From assembly GCA_023432855.1 (NCBI GenBank), contig JAEZEZ010000081.1, positions 1 to 56,628 of the forward strand: 56,628 nucleotides of DNA. The letters run 5' to 3'. Position 1 is the first letter of the stretch, and every line of letters begins with the position of its first letter. The translations under genes and the position numbers were made by a program. Below are positions 47,501 to 53,510 of the stretch, piece by piece. The notes beneath the pieces were generated by a model that saw nothing but the letters and a program-made list of their open reading frames with translations, searched no databases and was not told where the DNA came from. This DNA comes from Pseudomonadota bacterium (lineage in GTDB: Bacteria > Pseudomonadota > Alphaproteobacteria > Caulobacterales > Caulobacteraceae).

Positions 47501-48885
47501 GACTGCACGTCACTGGCGCCGGTCAGCAGGCCGTCCTCCAGGGTGACCGTCGCGTTTCCGGTCGTGGCGCTCCAGTTCAGCGTCACCGTGTCGTCGCCGT
47601 GGCCGCCGTCGACGAAGTCGCCGCCATTGCCCAGCGCGTAGCTGCCGGCGATGAAGTCGTTCAGCTGGACGAGGTCGTCGCCGTCGCCGCCATAGATGTG
47701 CGAGGAGCCGCCCCCGGCGTCGATGATGAAGTCGTCCCCGCCGTTGCCGTGCAGGGTGTCGCTGCCGTTCCAGCCGTTGATCTGGTCGCGCTGCTGGCCG
47801 CCGAAGACCGTGTCGTTGAAGTTGGTCCCGGCGAAGATGATGCGCTCGACGCTGATCAGGTGATCGGTGCCGCCCAGGCCGTCGTCGAAGAAGAAGTTCT
47901 GCGACGTGCCGAAGATCGAACCGTCGAAGAACACGCCTTCGGTGCGGCCCTGGTCGTCGTAGCGATAGGTGCCCCAGTCGAGGCCCGCGCCGCCGTCGAT
48001 AACGTCGTTGCCCTGGTCGCCCCGGATGTTGTCGGCGCCGTCCCCGCCCGAGAGGTCGTCGTCGCCGGCCTGGCCGCGGATGATGTCGTTGCCGGCTCCG
48101 CCATAGATGGCGTCGGCGCCGTCGCCGGCCGGTCCGAAGCTCCCGCCGTGGAAGCCGCCGATCAGGAGGTCGTCGCCGTCGCCGCCGTGAATGGTGTCGG
48201 CGCCGGCCTGGCCGATGATCTGGTCGTTGCCGCCGCCGCCCATCAGGCCATCGTCGCCGGTAGAGCCATAGATGTTGTCGCGGAAGGCCGAGCCGATGAA
48301 CTCGACGCGCTCGAAGCCGGACACGCTGTCGGTCCCGTACGGCGTCGCGAGGCTGTAGGTCGCCCCCATGTCGGCGAAGTCGAAGTTCATGTTGACGTTC
48401 CCGAGGAAGCTCGAGAAGTCGTAGATGAGCGTATCGACGCCCTCGCCGCCGATCAGGGTGTTCTGGCCTTCGCCGCCGGTGATCCGGTCGTTGCCGTCGC
48501 CGCCATCCAGCACGTCGTCGCCGCCCAGGCCCGACAGGATGTCGTCGCCGCCCATGCCGCTCAGGTTGTCGGGGTCCTCGGTGCCGACGAAGACGTCCGG
48601 ATCTTCATCGCCCACCAGGTCGATCATGATGTCGGCGTCGGGGGAGACGACGAGGCGCGCGTCTACCGGCTGCGGGAAGACCACCGAGCCGCCCTGCAAC
48701 GAAGTCGCGCACATGAGGTCGCCGCGCGTCGGCCCGTCAGCGCGGCCGCCGATGCGATCGAGGGTCAGTTCCGCCAGTCCTCGGACCGGAATGTCCTTGG
48801 GCCCCTGCCCACCGACGAAGTCCTGCAGGCTCGGCGCACCACGCCCCGTCAGCCACAGATTGTGGCCGCCATAGATCGCACGCAT
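38572..48885 (-). CDS. Giant RTX (hemolysin-type Ca2+-binding repeat) protein, 3437 aa
   Basis: Start ATG at 48885 with GGGGGGAT upstream. Residues 1-~90 are unique ('ARLVVSPDADIMIDLVGDED'), then four ~590-aa super-repeats starting near 150, 741, 1335 and 2066. Each has the landmarks 'VSGFERV', 'GTSQNF', 'LISVE..', 'GVSIE', 'DASGFDVSG' and 'ENVIGG' between nonapeptide blocks. At about 1936-2000 'DRVFDFAPGEDKIEVSGF' .. 'LSGLTAADFDPADI' looks like an RTX C-terminus inside the chain, followed by a second N-terminus-like 'GTPDPDEINGLGGND'. Four ~180-aa WVD modules follow, then the shared terminal cassette. No signal peptide; type I secretion expected. No catalytic domain seen. Confidence 0.93.
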   Translation of the reverse strand: MRAIYGGHNLWLTGRGAPSLQDFVGGQGPKDIPVRGLAELTLDRIGGRADGPTRGDLMCATSLQGGSVVFPQPVDARLVVSPDADIMIDLVGDEDPDVFVGTEDPDNLSGMGGDDILSGLGGDDVLDGGDGNDRITGGEGQNTLIGGEGVDTLIYDFSSFLGNVNMNFDFADMGATYSLATPYGTDSVSGFERVEFIGSAFRDNIYGSTGDDGLMGGGGNDQIIGQAGADTIHGGDGDDLLIGGFHGGSFGPAGDGADAIYGGAGNDIIRGQAGDDDLSGGDGADNIRGDQGNDVIDGGAGLDWGTYRYDDQGRTEGVFFDGSIFGTSQNFFFDDGLGGTDHLISVERIIFAGTNFNDTVFGGQQRDQINGWNGSDTLHGNGGDDFIIDAGGGSSHIYGGDGDDLVQLNDFIAGSYALGNGGDFVDGGHGDDTVTLNWSATTGNATVTLEDGLLTGASDVQSIYGVSIENLRFYGGVGVDTVTGGDGDDVLIGYGGDDVMVGGDGDDRMSGGAGDDILIGGDGNDRILFHYTQNTGPETVDASGFDVSGAEQVLTDVYGDTDTIIGIDGVWIVTGNWDDNIQGSAGHDWLNGGLGADTIVGGDGDDIIISTASFAPNTTTPDDGDDYMDGGAGVDTLSFAGVDRVVSVDLSMGLSWGEGLGTDTIVGFENVIGGHQTDFITGDDGDNRLEGRGGDDVIAAGAGADVLVGGDGMDTLDGEDGDDWIEGGLGEDTLIGGAGLDTLVYDFSNFTATTGASMNFNFPDNGATYYLVSELGPDHVSGFERVEFTGTIFYDNIFGSLGNDSLDGADGADYLVGQAGADEIFGGAGDDYLLGGHTPGSNVPGGASDGADHLDGGDGNDILRGQDGDDYLSGGAGYDNLRGDLGNDTLDGGEGTDWASYRFDDLGLTSGVTFDGSAFGTSTDFFLADGRGGVDHLISVENLIFAGTNYDDTVFGGQNRDQITGYDGNNVLHGNGGNDAIFDNGAGDSQIFGGDGDDVVHLYDNSFATFTAGYGSDYIDGGHGVDTVVLHWAYQSNEAMTVVLSGDVLTADSNLQHVDGVSIEQLIFYGGGGDDVVTGGDMNDELMGGAGDDLLTGGDGDDLLWGQAGDDILIGGAGIDRLVFHVTDNTGPESIDASGFDVSGVEQTIGDGFGGTDTISGVDGVFILTGHWNDTIVGSAGHDTLNAGLGWDTVDAGAGDDTIISTESAPGSPYGHDGDDVFNGGDGNDTLAFSGVDRDVFVNLTEGWSTGQGIGNDSLISIENVIGGRGRDVIVADGGANRLEGGEGDDHLEGLGGDDDLLGGVGVDFIQGGDGDDRIEGGAGDDHLEGGAGLDTLVMDFSVINASFGAALNFNFADNSATYFLTSELGGDSVSGFERVELTGTEFRDNIFASLGDDLMFGEGGNDQIVGQAGSDTLYGGSGDDYLMGGFNGSSFAPGGAAADLADYLYGGDGNDILRGQDGDDYLSGGAGYDNLRGDLGDDVMDGGGGIDFVTYRFDDIGLTEGIVFDGSIFGTSQNFVFADGRGGLDQIISIERLGVTGTNFNDVITGGSNRDQITGYDGHDDLRGGSGGDRISSNGQGDTVIDGGDGDDQINLYGNSWATGLFGDGSWTVDGGFGHDTVILDWAFGNSSAVNIELTVDGVLTGTSGTQSVSGVSIERITVYGGSADDQMTGGSGMDSLAGNDGDDILNGGGGDDFLGGGAGDDILNGGDGNDRYVIQGGGSIPWVRDFSGFDVSGGEFQLADGFGGLDTLISIEGVSFTGSTANDVLTGSMGHDSLVGADGDDVVNGGAGDDRVDGGLGWDQLFGGEGDDTLIGTASQAPNAAQVDDGNDLFDGGAGNDTLDFSFNVERELYVNLADGVATGAGLGYDTLVSIENVNGGQQADFIVGSSEDNILNGGGGDDFLNGGDGDDRLHGGGDYDEMEGGAGADTFVFVRGDGADRVFDFAPGEDKIEVSGFDTYVLIEEDGQIRLEFDENNSLILSGLTAADFDPADINIPMEGPTEGTEGDDVLVGTPDPDEINGLGGNDIITGLEGDDILDGGDGDDRIEGGAGEDTLTGGAGNDTLVYDFSSPDFGWLNLNFDFANLEDSYIVHSPLGPDTVSGFERVDITGSSTRDVIYASRGDDLMVGGAGNDQLVGQAGSDTLYGGIDDDVLVGGFNTTSNAPAAGDLADFLYGEAGNDVIRGQDGDDLLSGGDGVDNLRGDLGDDTLDGGAGMDFASYRFDDLGLVSGVTFDASIFGTSQNFTFSDGRGGTDTLISVERLIFSGTNFDDTVYGGQEKDQISVYDGNNTVYANAGDDVILDNGAGDSFIDGGDGDDRIHLYENSFATYLGATGYDTINGGAGVDTVALHWAWHNAGSTVTLSDGVLTGSSDIQGVYGVSVEQLWFYGGNGDDVVTGGDMNDELMGGAGDDMLVGGDGDDMLWGQAGDDILIGGAGIDRFAFHVNTGSGAANVDASGFDVSGAEQTVADGYGGTDTMTGVDGVFILTGSGDDTIVGSAGHDLINAGIGWDNVDAGAGDDTIVSSAAGSATPPDGNDVFNGGEGNDTLSFAGGEREFYVNLGDGVASADTMGADTLISIENVIGGELADDITGDDSGNRLEGRNGDDVLNGAGGNDVLIGGAGNDTFNGGDGVDTADFSHATAAIAISLDWNATQNTGEGLDTFSGIENLIGGSGADSLRGNEFSNVLTGNAGNDVLNGSAGIDTTIGGLGDDQHWVDDAADTVVEADGEGFDRVLASVSYTLAAGVSVEMLSTTQASGLTAINLTGNAFGQIIAGNNGANILDGGDGDDTLYGNNGADTLIGGLGADRLDGGLGIDTADYQTAAGAVNVSLLTQSASGAAGLDTLVDIENVIGSSFNDTLTGNAQANVLTGGGGDDVLNGRGGVDTTIGGLGNDQHWVDNAADIVVEAAGQGTADRVLASVSYVLAAGVEVERLTTQLQSGLDAIDLTGNEFAQIIVGNDGMNWLTGGGGDDVIYGHGGNDNFVGGAGNDTLDGGAGYDSAYFDHLDGFGINANLLLQTVTYGAEVDIIRDIEAVYGTHYNDVFQGNGADNAFYGGDGDDILNGGAGVDQTYGGDGNDQHWVDHVNDLVSENAGEGSADRLFSSVSYVLAAGVEIELMSTALAAGTDAINLTGNEFGQLIAGNQGANVLNGMDGDDTLAGNGGDDTLIGGAGADRLDGGAGIDTVDYSGTAGGVNASLLTQTASGAAGADTFKDVENLIGTGFADTLTGNTAANELTGGAGDDVLNGRQGADVMDGGLGDDQIWVDNAGDVVIEAAGQGVDRVLTSVSYTLAAGAEIELFTTTSQVGTAALNLTGNEFGQAIVGNNGDNVLMGMDGADSLRGSGGNDTLIGGDGDDSFLFWGDNTGQDVITDFNDGVELISFHNVTGVNDFSDLAISANGSGWAVITLPDGSTITLENVTTGQVDASDFLFGP

Positions 48886-49108
48886 AGAGAATCCCCCCGA
48901 TTAACGCCGCGATAAGAAACAGAGCGCCGTTCGGTACGCAAGGACAAGAAGTGCTTGAACTTTCCGGCGCTCCCTGCATTTCCCCTTGAAAAATAACGAT
49001 TTTCTGAAAACGTCGTTGTTATATAAGGGGAATTCCCGACGTTCTCGCGGCAGGGGAATACGCATCACAACCGCGTGTGCGGCGATTGTCCACAACTTGC
49101 GGTTAGAT
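48886..49108 (-). promoter_or_regulatory. AT-rich control region of the giant RTX gene
   Basis: In a ~70% GC setting this stretch has TTATATAACAACGACG and TTTTCAGAAAATCGTTATTT on the minus strand. An imperfect palindrome (AATAACGATTTTC / GAAAACGTCGTTGTTAT, about 48992-49022) could bind a regulator. TTATAT could serve as a -10 element. It has no gene and separates the giant from tRNA-Leu; a promoter or xenogeneic-silencer target is likely. Confidence 0.5.
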
Positions 49109-49194
49109 TGGTGCCCCAGGCCGGACTCGAACCAGCACTTCCTTGCAGAAAGCAGATTTTGAGTCTGCCGCGTCTACCATTTCGCCACTGGGGC
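49109..49194 (-). tRNA. tRNA-Leu (anticodon CAA)
   Basis: 86 nt with encoded CCA. Acceptor GCCCCAG pairs with CTGGGGC; anticodon arm GCAGACTCAAAATCTGC places CAA at 34-36; a long variable arm (TTTCTGCAAGGAAG) and GGTTCGAGTCC T-arm identify a type II leucine tRNA for UUG codons. It lies upstream of the RTX block with its 3' end facing it. Confidence 0.97.
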
Positions 49195-49282
49195 ACAGCG
49201 CGAAGCGGCGCAATCTAGTCGCGGGCCGGGCCGGGTCAATGCGCGACTGGAAACCGTGGCCGCGAGGCGCCACATCAGGGTC

Positions 49283-49633
49283 ATGGGACGCTTTCTTCTC
49301 CAGGCCGCCGTGTCGGCCCTCGGGCTCTGGCTCGCCGAGGCGCTTCTGCCCGGCATCTCCGTCGACGGCTTCGTCACCCTCATTCTGGCGGCGGTGCTGC
49401 TGGGCGTGGCCAACGCCGTGGTGAAGCCGATCCTGGTCTTCATCACCTTCCCCATCACCCTGATCACCTTCGGCCTCTTCCTGCTGGTGGTGAACGCGGC
49501 CGTGCTGGGCCTCGTCGCCCTGGTGCTGCCGGGCTTCGCCATCGCCGGTTTCTGGGCCGCCCTTCTGGGCGCCCTGATCGTCAGCCTGGTCTCCTGGGCC
49601 GCCGGCCTCGCCATCCGCGACGAGCGGAAGTAG
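49283..49633 (+). CDS. Phage-holin-family / DUF360-like small membrane protein
   Basis: 116 residues from the ATG at 49283 (MGRFLLQAAVSALGLWLAEA). Four hydrophobic helices. 'LLPGISVDGFVTLILAAVLL', 'ANAVVKPILVFITFPITLIT' and 'GLFLLVVNAAVLGLVALVLP' match the Phage_holin_4_2 (PF04020) family, common as a chromosomal inner-membrane protein of unknown role; no phage genes surround it. Ends RDERK. The frame upstream to 49256 adds nine residues and is less likely. Confidence 0.88.
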   Translation: MGRFLLQAAVSALGLWLAEALLPGISVDGFVTLILAAVLLGVANAVVKPILVFITFPITLITFGLFLLVVNAAVLGLVALVLPGFAIAGFWAALLGALIVSLVSWAAGLAIRDERK

Positions 49634-49640
49634 GGGCGCG

Positions 49641-49838
49641 CTCAAAATCCTTACCCGATGGGTAAGGTGGGTCGCGGCCATATGGCCGCGAGCCGGATCG
49701 GGCCCGGCGTCAGCCGGGTCGGTTCACACGACGGAGAATGGAAAACCCGACCGGCGCAGCCCCGACCGCGCTACGCGCGGCCCGACCCGTCTCGCGCACC
49801 GATGGCGCGCGATCCACCCTACCCACCGGGTAGGGATT
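49641..49838. repeat. Inverted-repeat element with TACCCGNTGGGTA ends
   Basis: Left end CTTACCCGATGGGTAAGGTG with GGGTCGCGG; right end GCGCGATCCACCCTACCCAC with CGGGTAGGGATT. It also holds local palindromes (GGCCATATGGCC, CGCGCTACGCGCG). It begins 7 bp after the holin gene stop, and the last codons and stop of the gene at 49819 are inside the right arm. Confidence 0.8.
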
Positions 49839-50337
49839 GCGCCTCTTCCATCGACCGCGTCCGCAGCCACATCTCCAGCCGCTGCACGGCCACCAGGCCG
49901 AGGGCGAACAGCAGGAAGCCGTCGGCGATGGCCGCGGCGTTCAGGCCGTAGGTCTCGGCGTTCACCGCCAGCCAGGGCCGGATCGCCGCGCGCATCAGCA
50001 AGAGGCCGATGACCAGCGCCATGCCGACGGGCGAGGACTGGAAGGTGAAGGCGCCCGTCGCCGGATCGCGCTCGATGTTGGTCGTCCGCCCGCGCTGCCA
50101 GCCGGCCACGCAGCCGAGCACCAGCGCCAGCGCCAGCCCCGCCCAAGACCAGGGTCCGAACTCGCGCGGCCCGGGCTCGGTCCACAGCATCAGCCCCACC
50201 ACGGTGACGATCAGCAGCGGCGCCACCCACAGCCATTTCGGCCTCAGCGTCCGCGGCTTGCGGTTGCGCAGCAGCATTACCGGCAGGGCGGTCAGCGCGC
50301 CGACGGCGGCCGCCAGGGTCTGCGGGTCGATATCCAA
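49819..50337 (-). CDS. CcdC / DUF1453-like membrane protein
   Basis: 172 residues with about five hydrophobic helices. The N-terminal helix followed by 'RNRKPRTLRPKWLWVAPLLI' (basic loop before helix 2) and 'GRTTNIERDPATGAFTFQSS' resemble the DUF1453/CcdC group of small membrane proteins. Function uncertain. Its last residues, QSLPGG, and the TAG come from the repeat element, so the end has been rebuilt. Followed upstream (minus strand) by the FAH-family gene with a 16-bp gap, probably co-transcribed. Confidence 0.6.
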   Translation of the reverse strand: MDIDPQTLAAAVGALTALPVMLLRNRKPRTLRPKWLWVAPLLIVTVVGLMLWTEPGPREFGPWSWAGLALALVLGCVAGWQRGRTTNIERDPATGAFTFQSSPVGMALVIGLLLMRAAIRPWLAVNAETYGLNAAAIADGFLLFALGLVAVQRLEMWLRTRSMEEAQSLPGG

Positions 50338-50353
50338 CTCGAACTAGCCTCGG

Positions 50354-51367
50354 TCAGCGACCGTTCAGGGCCACCGTCTGCTCGATGGCGCCGAAGATCG
50401 AATGGTGCCGGTCATCCAGCATTTCGATGCGGACCGTATCACCCTCGCCCAGGAAGGGCGTCTCCGGTTTTCCCCTTAGGATGGTCTCCACCGTGCGCAC
50501 CTCGGCGATGCACGAATAGCCCAGACCGCCCTCGCTGACCGGCTTGCCGGGGCCGCCGTCGGCGTCGCGGTTGGAAACCGTGCCCGAGCCGATCACCGTG
50601 CCCGCCGCCAGCGGCCGCGTCTTCGCCGCGTGAGCGATCAGCGTCCCGAAGTCGAAGGTCATGTCCTCGCCGGCGTCCGCCTTGCCGAACTCGGCGCCGT
50701 TCAGGCTCACCAGCAGGGCGCCGTGCAGCTTGCCGTCCTTCCAGCGGTCGCCCAGGGCGTCGGGCGTCACCGCCACGGGCGACAGGGCCGAATGCGGCTT
50801 GGACTGGACGAAGCCGAAACCCTTGGCCAGCTCGGCCGGGATCAGGTAGCGCAGCGACACGTCGTTAACCAGGCACACGAGCCGCACCGCCGCCAGCGCC
50901 TCTTCGCGCGTCGCGCCCTGGGGCACGTCGCCGGTGATCACCGCCACCTCGGCCTCGAGGTCGCAGCCCCATTCCTCGTCGCCCAGGGGGATGGGGTCTC
51001 GCGGCGCCAGGAAGCTGTCGGACGCGCCCTGGTACATCAGCGGATCGGTCCAGAAGCTCTGCGGCATCTCGGCGCCGCGGGCCTGCCGCACCAGCGCCAC
51101 GTGGTTCACATAGGCTGAGCCGTCGGCCCACTGGTAGGCGCGCGGCAGGGGCGAGGCGGCCTCGCGCTCGTGGAAGCGGTCGCGCGGCACGGCGCCGTGC
51201 TCCAGGCTCTCGGCCAGGCCGCGCAGCTCCGGCTCGCACCGGTCCCAGTCATCCAGCGCCGCCTGCAGGGTCGGCGCGATCAGGCTGGCGTCGGTGCACC
51301 AGTGCAGGTCGTCCGAAACGACCACGAGACGGCCGTCACGGCCGGACTTCAGCGAAGCGAGTTTCAT
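50354..51367 (-). CDS. Fumarylacetoacetate hydrolase family protein
   Basis: 337 residues. Family landmarks: 'SFWTDPLMYQGASDSFLAPR', the metal-binding DLEAEVAVI (Glu-x-Glu), 'LVNDVSLRYLIPAELAKGFG', 'QSKPHSALSPVAV', and the C-terminal 'GTVIGSGTVSNRD' and 'GEGDTVRIEM'. These enzymes split C-C bonds of beta-diketo acids with Mg2+ or Mn2+; fumarylacetoacetase is the last step of tyrosine degradation. Given the homogentisate-dioxygenase-like gene about 3.6 kb away, tyrosine/homogentisate breakdown is likely but the genes are not contiguous. No signal peptide. Confidence 0.9.
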   Translation of the reverse strand: MKLASLKSGRDGRLVVVSDDLHWCTDASLIAPTLQAALDDWDRCEPELRGLAESLEHGAVPRDRFHEREAASPLPRAYQWADGSAYVNHVALVRQARGAEMPQSFWTDPLMYQGASDSFLAPRDPIPLGDEEWGCDLEAEVAVITGDVPQGATREEALAAVRLVCLVNDVSLRYLIPAELAKGFGFVQSKPHSALSPVAVTPDALGDRWKDGKLHGALLVSLNGAEFGKADAGEDMTFDFGTLIAHAAKTRPLAAGTVIGSGTVSNRDADGGPGKPVSEGGLGYSCIAEVRTVETILRGKPETPFLGEGDTVRIEMLDDRHHSIFGAIEQTVALNGR

Positions 51368-51413
51368 GCCCGTGGCTTAGGACGGGACGGCGACGATTGG
51401 AAGCGGCGAGCGC

Positions 51414-51563
51414 CCTTGCCGCTCCTTCAGGAGAGGACGGGGATGCGCAACGGACCCGGGTGAGGCGTCGGCGGACGCACGACGTCGCGGCGGCGGAGAA
51501 GCCTCACCCGCTCCGTCTCGCTGCGCGAGCCGCTCGCGTCCTCTCCTGAAGGAGAGGCAACGC
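51414..51563. repeat. Inverted-repeat element with CTCCTTCAGGAGAGGAC ends (copy 2)
   Basis: Same family as 10045-10184: GCTCCTTCAGGAGAGGACGG at the left and GTCCTCTCCTGAAGGAGAGG at the right; internal GGGTGAGGCGTCGGCGG and GCCTCACCCGCTCC. It ends 7 bp from the stop of the gene at 51571, and 47 bp from the FAH-family gene start. Confidence 0.88.
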
Positions 51564-51570
51564 GGGCCCC

Positions 51571-52365
51571 TTAGTGCCCACCGGAGATTTTCGGATGCTT
51601 GTCTTCCGCCGGAGGCACGGTGATCAGCGCGCGCTGGGCGGCGCGGAGTTCGTCCTTCATCGACGGGCGGCTCCAGTAATCGCTGAAGGCGAGCACGGCG
51701 GCGCGGAGGCGATCGACGTCGCTCGGGGAACGCTGCGTCGGAGGTTTCGGAGGCGGCGGGGGCGGCGACGGCGCCGATGGAGGATCATGCCGGGCCGTAA
51801 GGTTGATGTTGATCTGCGCGGCCTGGGCCTGGGTCTGGATCGGGGCCGCTTCGCGCCCCCTGTCGCCGTCATGGTCATGGCGACCGTCGGCGTGATCGCC
51901 GCGGCGGTGTTCGCCGTGACCGTGTTCGCCATGGGCATGATCATGGCCGCCGTGACCGTGACCCCCATGGCCGTGCTCGGGATCATGCTCCTCGATCAGT
52001 TCCCGGCCCTCGAGCGCGCGTTCGAGGTTCGTAGCGCGCAGGCCGAGCGGCGCCAGCACCACCAGCGGCCAGATCAGGCGCCGAACCTCCTCCAGCAGGT
52101 CCTCCGCCCTGGCGCGGACCTGGTTGCGCGGCGCCCCGGCCGCCTTCTCGGCCCTCCACCGAATGCGCCGGTAGATGCGGTCCACGGCGTCGTCCAGCTG
52201 ACGCTTTGCCGTCTCCCGCCACCGGTTCTCGTGATAGTGACGGCTCAGGAACCAGATCAGGATCAGCAGCAGGATCGCCGTGATCCAGACCCACGGATTG
52301 TAGAGCCCCAGGCTCGGCCCGTAGCGTTCGGGGCCGTCCACCATGAGGAACTCGCTGGTCTCCAT
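51571..52365 (-). CDS. Membrane protein with histidine-rich segment
   Basis: 264 residues. One strong transmembrane helix at about 26-44 (VWITAILLLILIWFLSRHYH), a basic helical region, then a run of His/Gly/Asp (HGHGGHGHGGHDHAHGEHGH and more) at about residues 130-175 that can bind Zn, Ni or Cu ions. A Pro-rich linker (PSAPSPPPPPPKPP) leads to a C-terminal helix. Unknown family. The His-run sits on the long soluble side; whether it is inside or outside cannot be told. Possible metal buffer or sensor. Diverges from the GNAT gene at 52496. Confidence 0.75.
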   Translation of the reverse strand: METSEFLMVDGPERYGPSLGLYNPWVWITAILLLILIWFLSRHYHENRWRETAKRQLDDAVDRIYRRIRWRAEKAAGAPRNQVRARAEDLLEEVRRLIWPLVVLAPLGLRATNLERALEGRELIEEHDPEHGHGGHGHGGHDHAHGEHGHGEHRRGDHADGRHDHDGDRGREAAPIQTQAQAAQININLTARHDPPSAPSPPPPPPKPPTQRSPSDVDRLRAAVLAFSDYWSRPSMKDELRAAQRALITVPPAEDKHPKISGGH

Positions 52366-52495
52366 GCCCGCCTCCCGAACTCCCCGCCCCCGGCGAGTAC
52401 CGCCATGCGATCATGGCGCCGCTTGCTCGCCGGGCCAACGGTAAAGGTTAACGGCGGCGCTCGCCGGGCCGGCGGCCCTGTGCCAGACTGCGCCC

Positions 52496-52804
52496 ATGAG
52501 CCAGGACATCGCCGTCACCAACAACGAATCCGCCGGCCGCTTCGAGGCGGCCATCGATGGCCACGTGGCCTTCACCGAGTACCGGGTTCTGGAGAGCGGC
52601 GTGCTGTTTCCCCACACCCTGGTGCCCGAGGAGATGGAAGGACGCGGCGTGGGTTCGGCCCTGGTGCGCGAGGCGCTGGACTGGGTGCGGGGCCGGGGCC
52701 TGAAGGTCATGCCCGTGTGCACCTTCGTCGCCAACTGGATCCGCCGCCACCCCGAGGCCCACGACCTCGTCCACCCGGACTACCGGACCGCGCTGGGGAT
52801 CTGA
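52496..52804 (+). CDS. GNAT-family N-acetyltransferase, YjdJ-type
   Basis: 102 residues, the short single-domain GNAT form. 'HTLVPEEMEGRGVGSALVRE' carries the acetyl-CoA-binding (R/Q)xxGxG/A loop, with 'VMPVCTFVANWIRRHPE' next (the Cys-containing motif of this group). Length and order match proteins annotated as GNAT YjdJ or Gtn-type. Substrate unknown. Its 3' end overlaps the convergent kinase-like gene by 25 bp. Confidence 0.9.
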   Translation: MSQDIAVTNNESAGRFEAAIDGHVAFTEYRVLESGVLFPHTLVPEEMEGRGVGSALVREALDWVRGRGLKVMPVCTFVANWIRRHPEAHDLVHPDYRTALGI

Positions 52805-53460
52805 CCCCCTCCCCCCAACCGTTCCATCACCGGCCCGAGCAGCGCATCCATCGCCGCCAGCGCCTCGGCCTCGGTCTGGGCGATGGCGCCGCTTTCGTCG
52901 CGCACGACCACGTGCGCCCGCGCCTGGGCCGGTTCGGTGTGGGCATGATGCGAGGGGCGCACGAAGGTGACGTAGCGGTGCACGACCTCCTCGACCGGGC
53001 GCCCCCTGCGGGCGATGTCGCGCAGCACCCGCCGCGCCAGCCGGATGTCGGCCGGCGTCTCGACATAGACGCGCAGGTCGAAGAGGTCGGCGAAGGGCGC
53101 GCCCAGCACATGGATGCCCTCGACGATGACGAAGGAGGCCGGGGCGACCGTCACCGTGTCCGGCAGACGCCGATGCGTGCGCAGGTCATACCGCGGCCGC
53201 TCGACGCGGTCGCCGCGCTTCAGCGCCTCCAGGTGCTCGCCCAGAAGGGCGAGATCCTTGGCCGAAGGATGGTCGAAGTCGAAGGCGTCCGGATCGAACG
53301 GCGCGTCCTCGGGCCGCCCGAGGTAGTAGTCGTCCTCGCTGATCACGAGGCAGTCCGCCGCCCCCAGCCGCCCGGCCAGCGCCGCCGCCAGGGTTGTCTT
53401 CCCCGACCCCGAGCCGCCGGAAATGGCGATGAGCGTGCAGGCGGGCGCAGGCGTGGACAT
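52780..53460 (-). CDS. Uridine kinase-like P-loop protein
   Basis: 226 residues. Walker A GGSGSGKTT at about 15-23, 'CLVISEDDYYLGRPEDAPF', 'DAFDFDHPSAKDLALLGEHL' and 'VIVEGIHVL' (Walker B-like, EG) match the uridine kinase/phosphoribulokinase family, which phosphorylates uridine or cytidine with ATP. 'RPSHHAHTEPAQARAHVVV' is the usual 'PT..yA..vi' block. Cytoplasmic. Longest overlap in the window: 25 bp convergent with the GNAT gene. Confidence 0.85.
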   Translation of the reverse strand: MSTPAPACTLIAISGGSGSGKTTLAAALAGRLGAADCLVISEDDYYLGRPEDAPFDPDAFDFDHPSAKDLALLGEHLEALKRGDRVERPRYDLRTHRRLPDTVTVAPASFVIVEGIHVLGAPFADLFDLRVYVETPADIRLARRVLRDIARRGRPVEEVVHRYVTFVRPSHHAHTEPAQARAHVVVRDESGAIAQTEAEALAAMDALLGPVMERLGGGGQIPSAVR

Positions 53461-53510
53461 GGCGTGGGGTTAGCGGGTTCATGGCCCGCCCTCAATGGAG
53501 CGCGATCCCC

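Noticed and set aside
38572..48885. Periodic ~27-bp and ~54-bp DNA repetition resembling a CRISPR array
   Set aside because: The period follows the nonapeptide code (9 codons) with varied sequence inside an open frame; no constant repeat-spacer pattern and no cas genes.
38554..48915. A 3453-codon open frame on the plus strand opposite the giant RTX gene
   Set aside because: It mirrors the RTX repeats in the opposite strand, where GC-rich Gly-Asp codons avoid stops; its translation is a low-complexity Val/Ala/Asp string with no domain, while the minus strand has perfect nonapeptides and a ribosome site.
49283..49633. Evidence of a prophage from the phage-holin-family gene
   Set aside because: This family is widespread as a chromosomal membrane protein; no integrase, terminase, tail or lysis genes are near.
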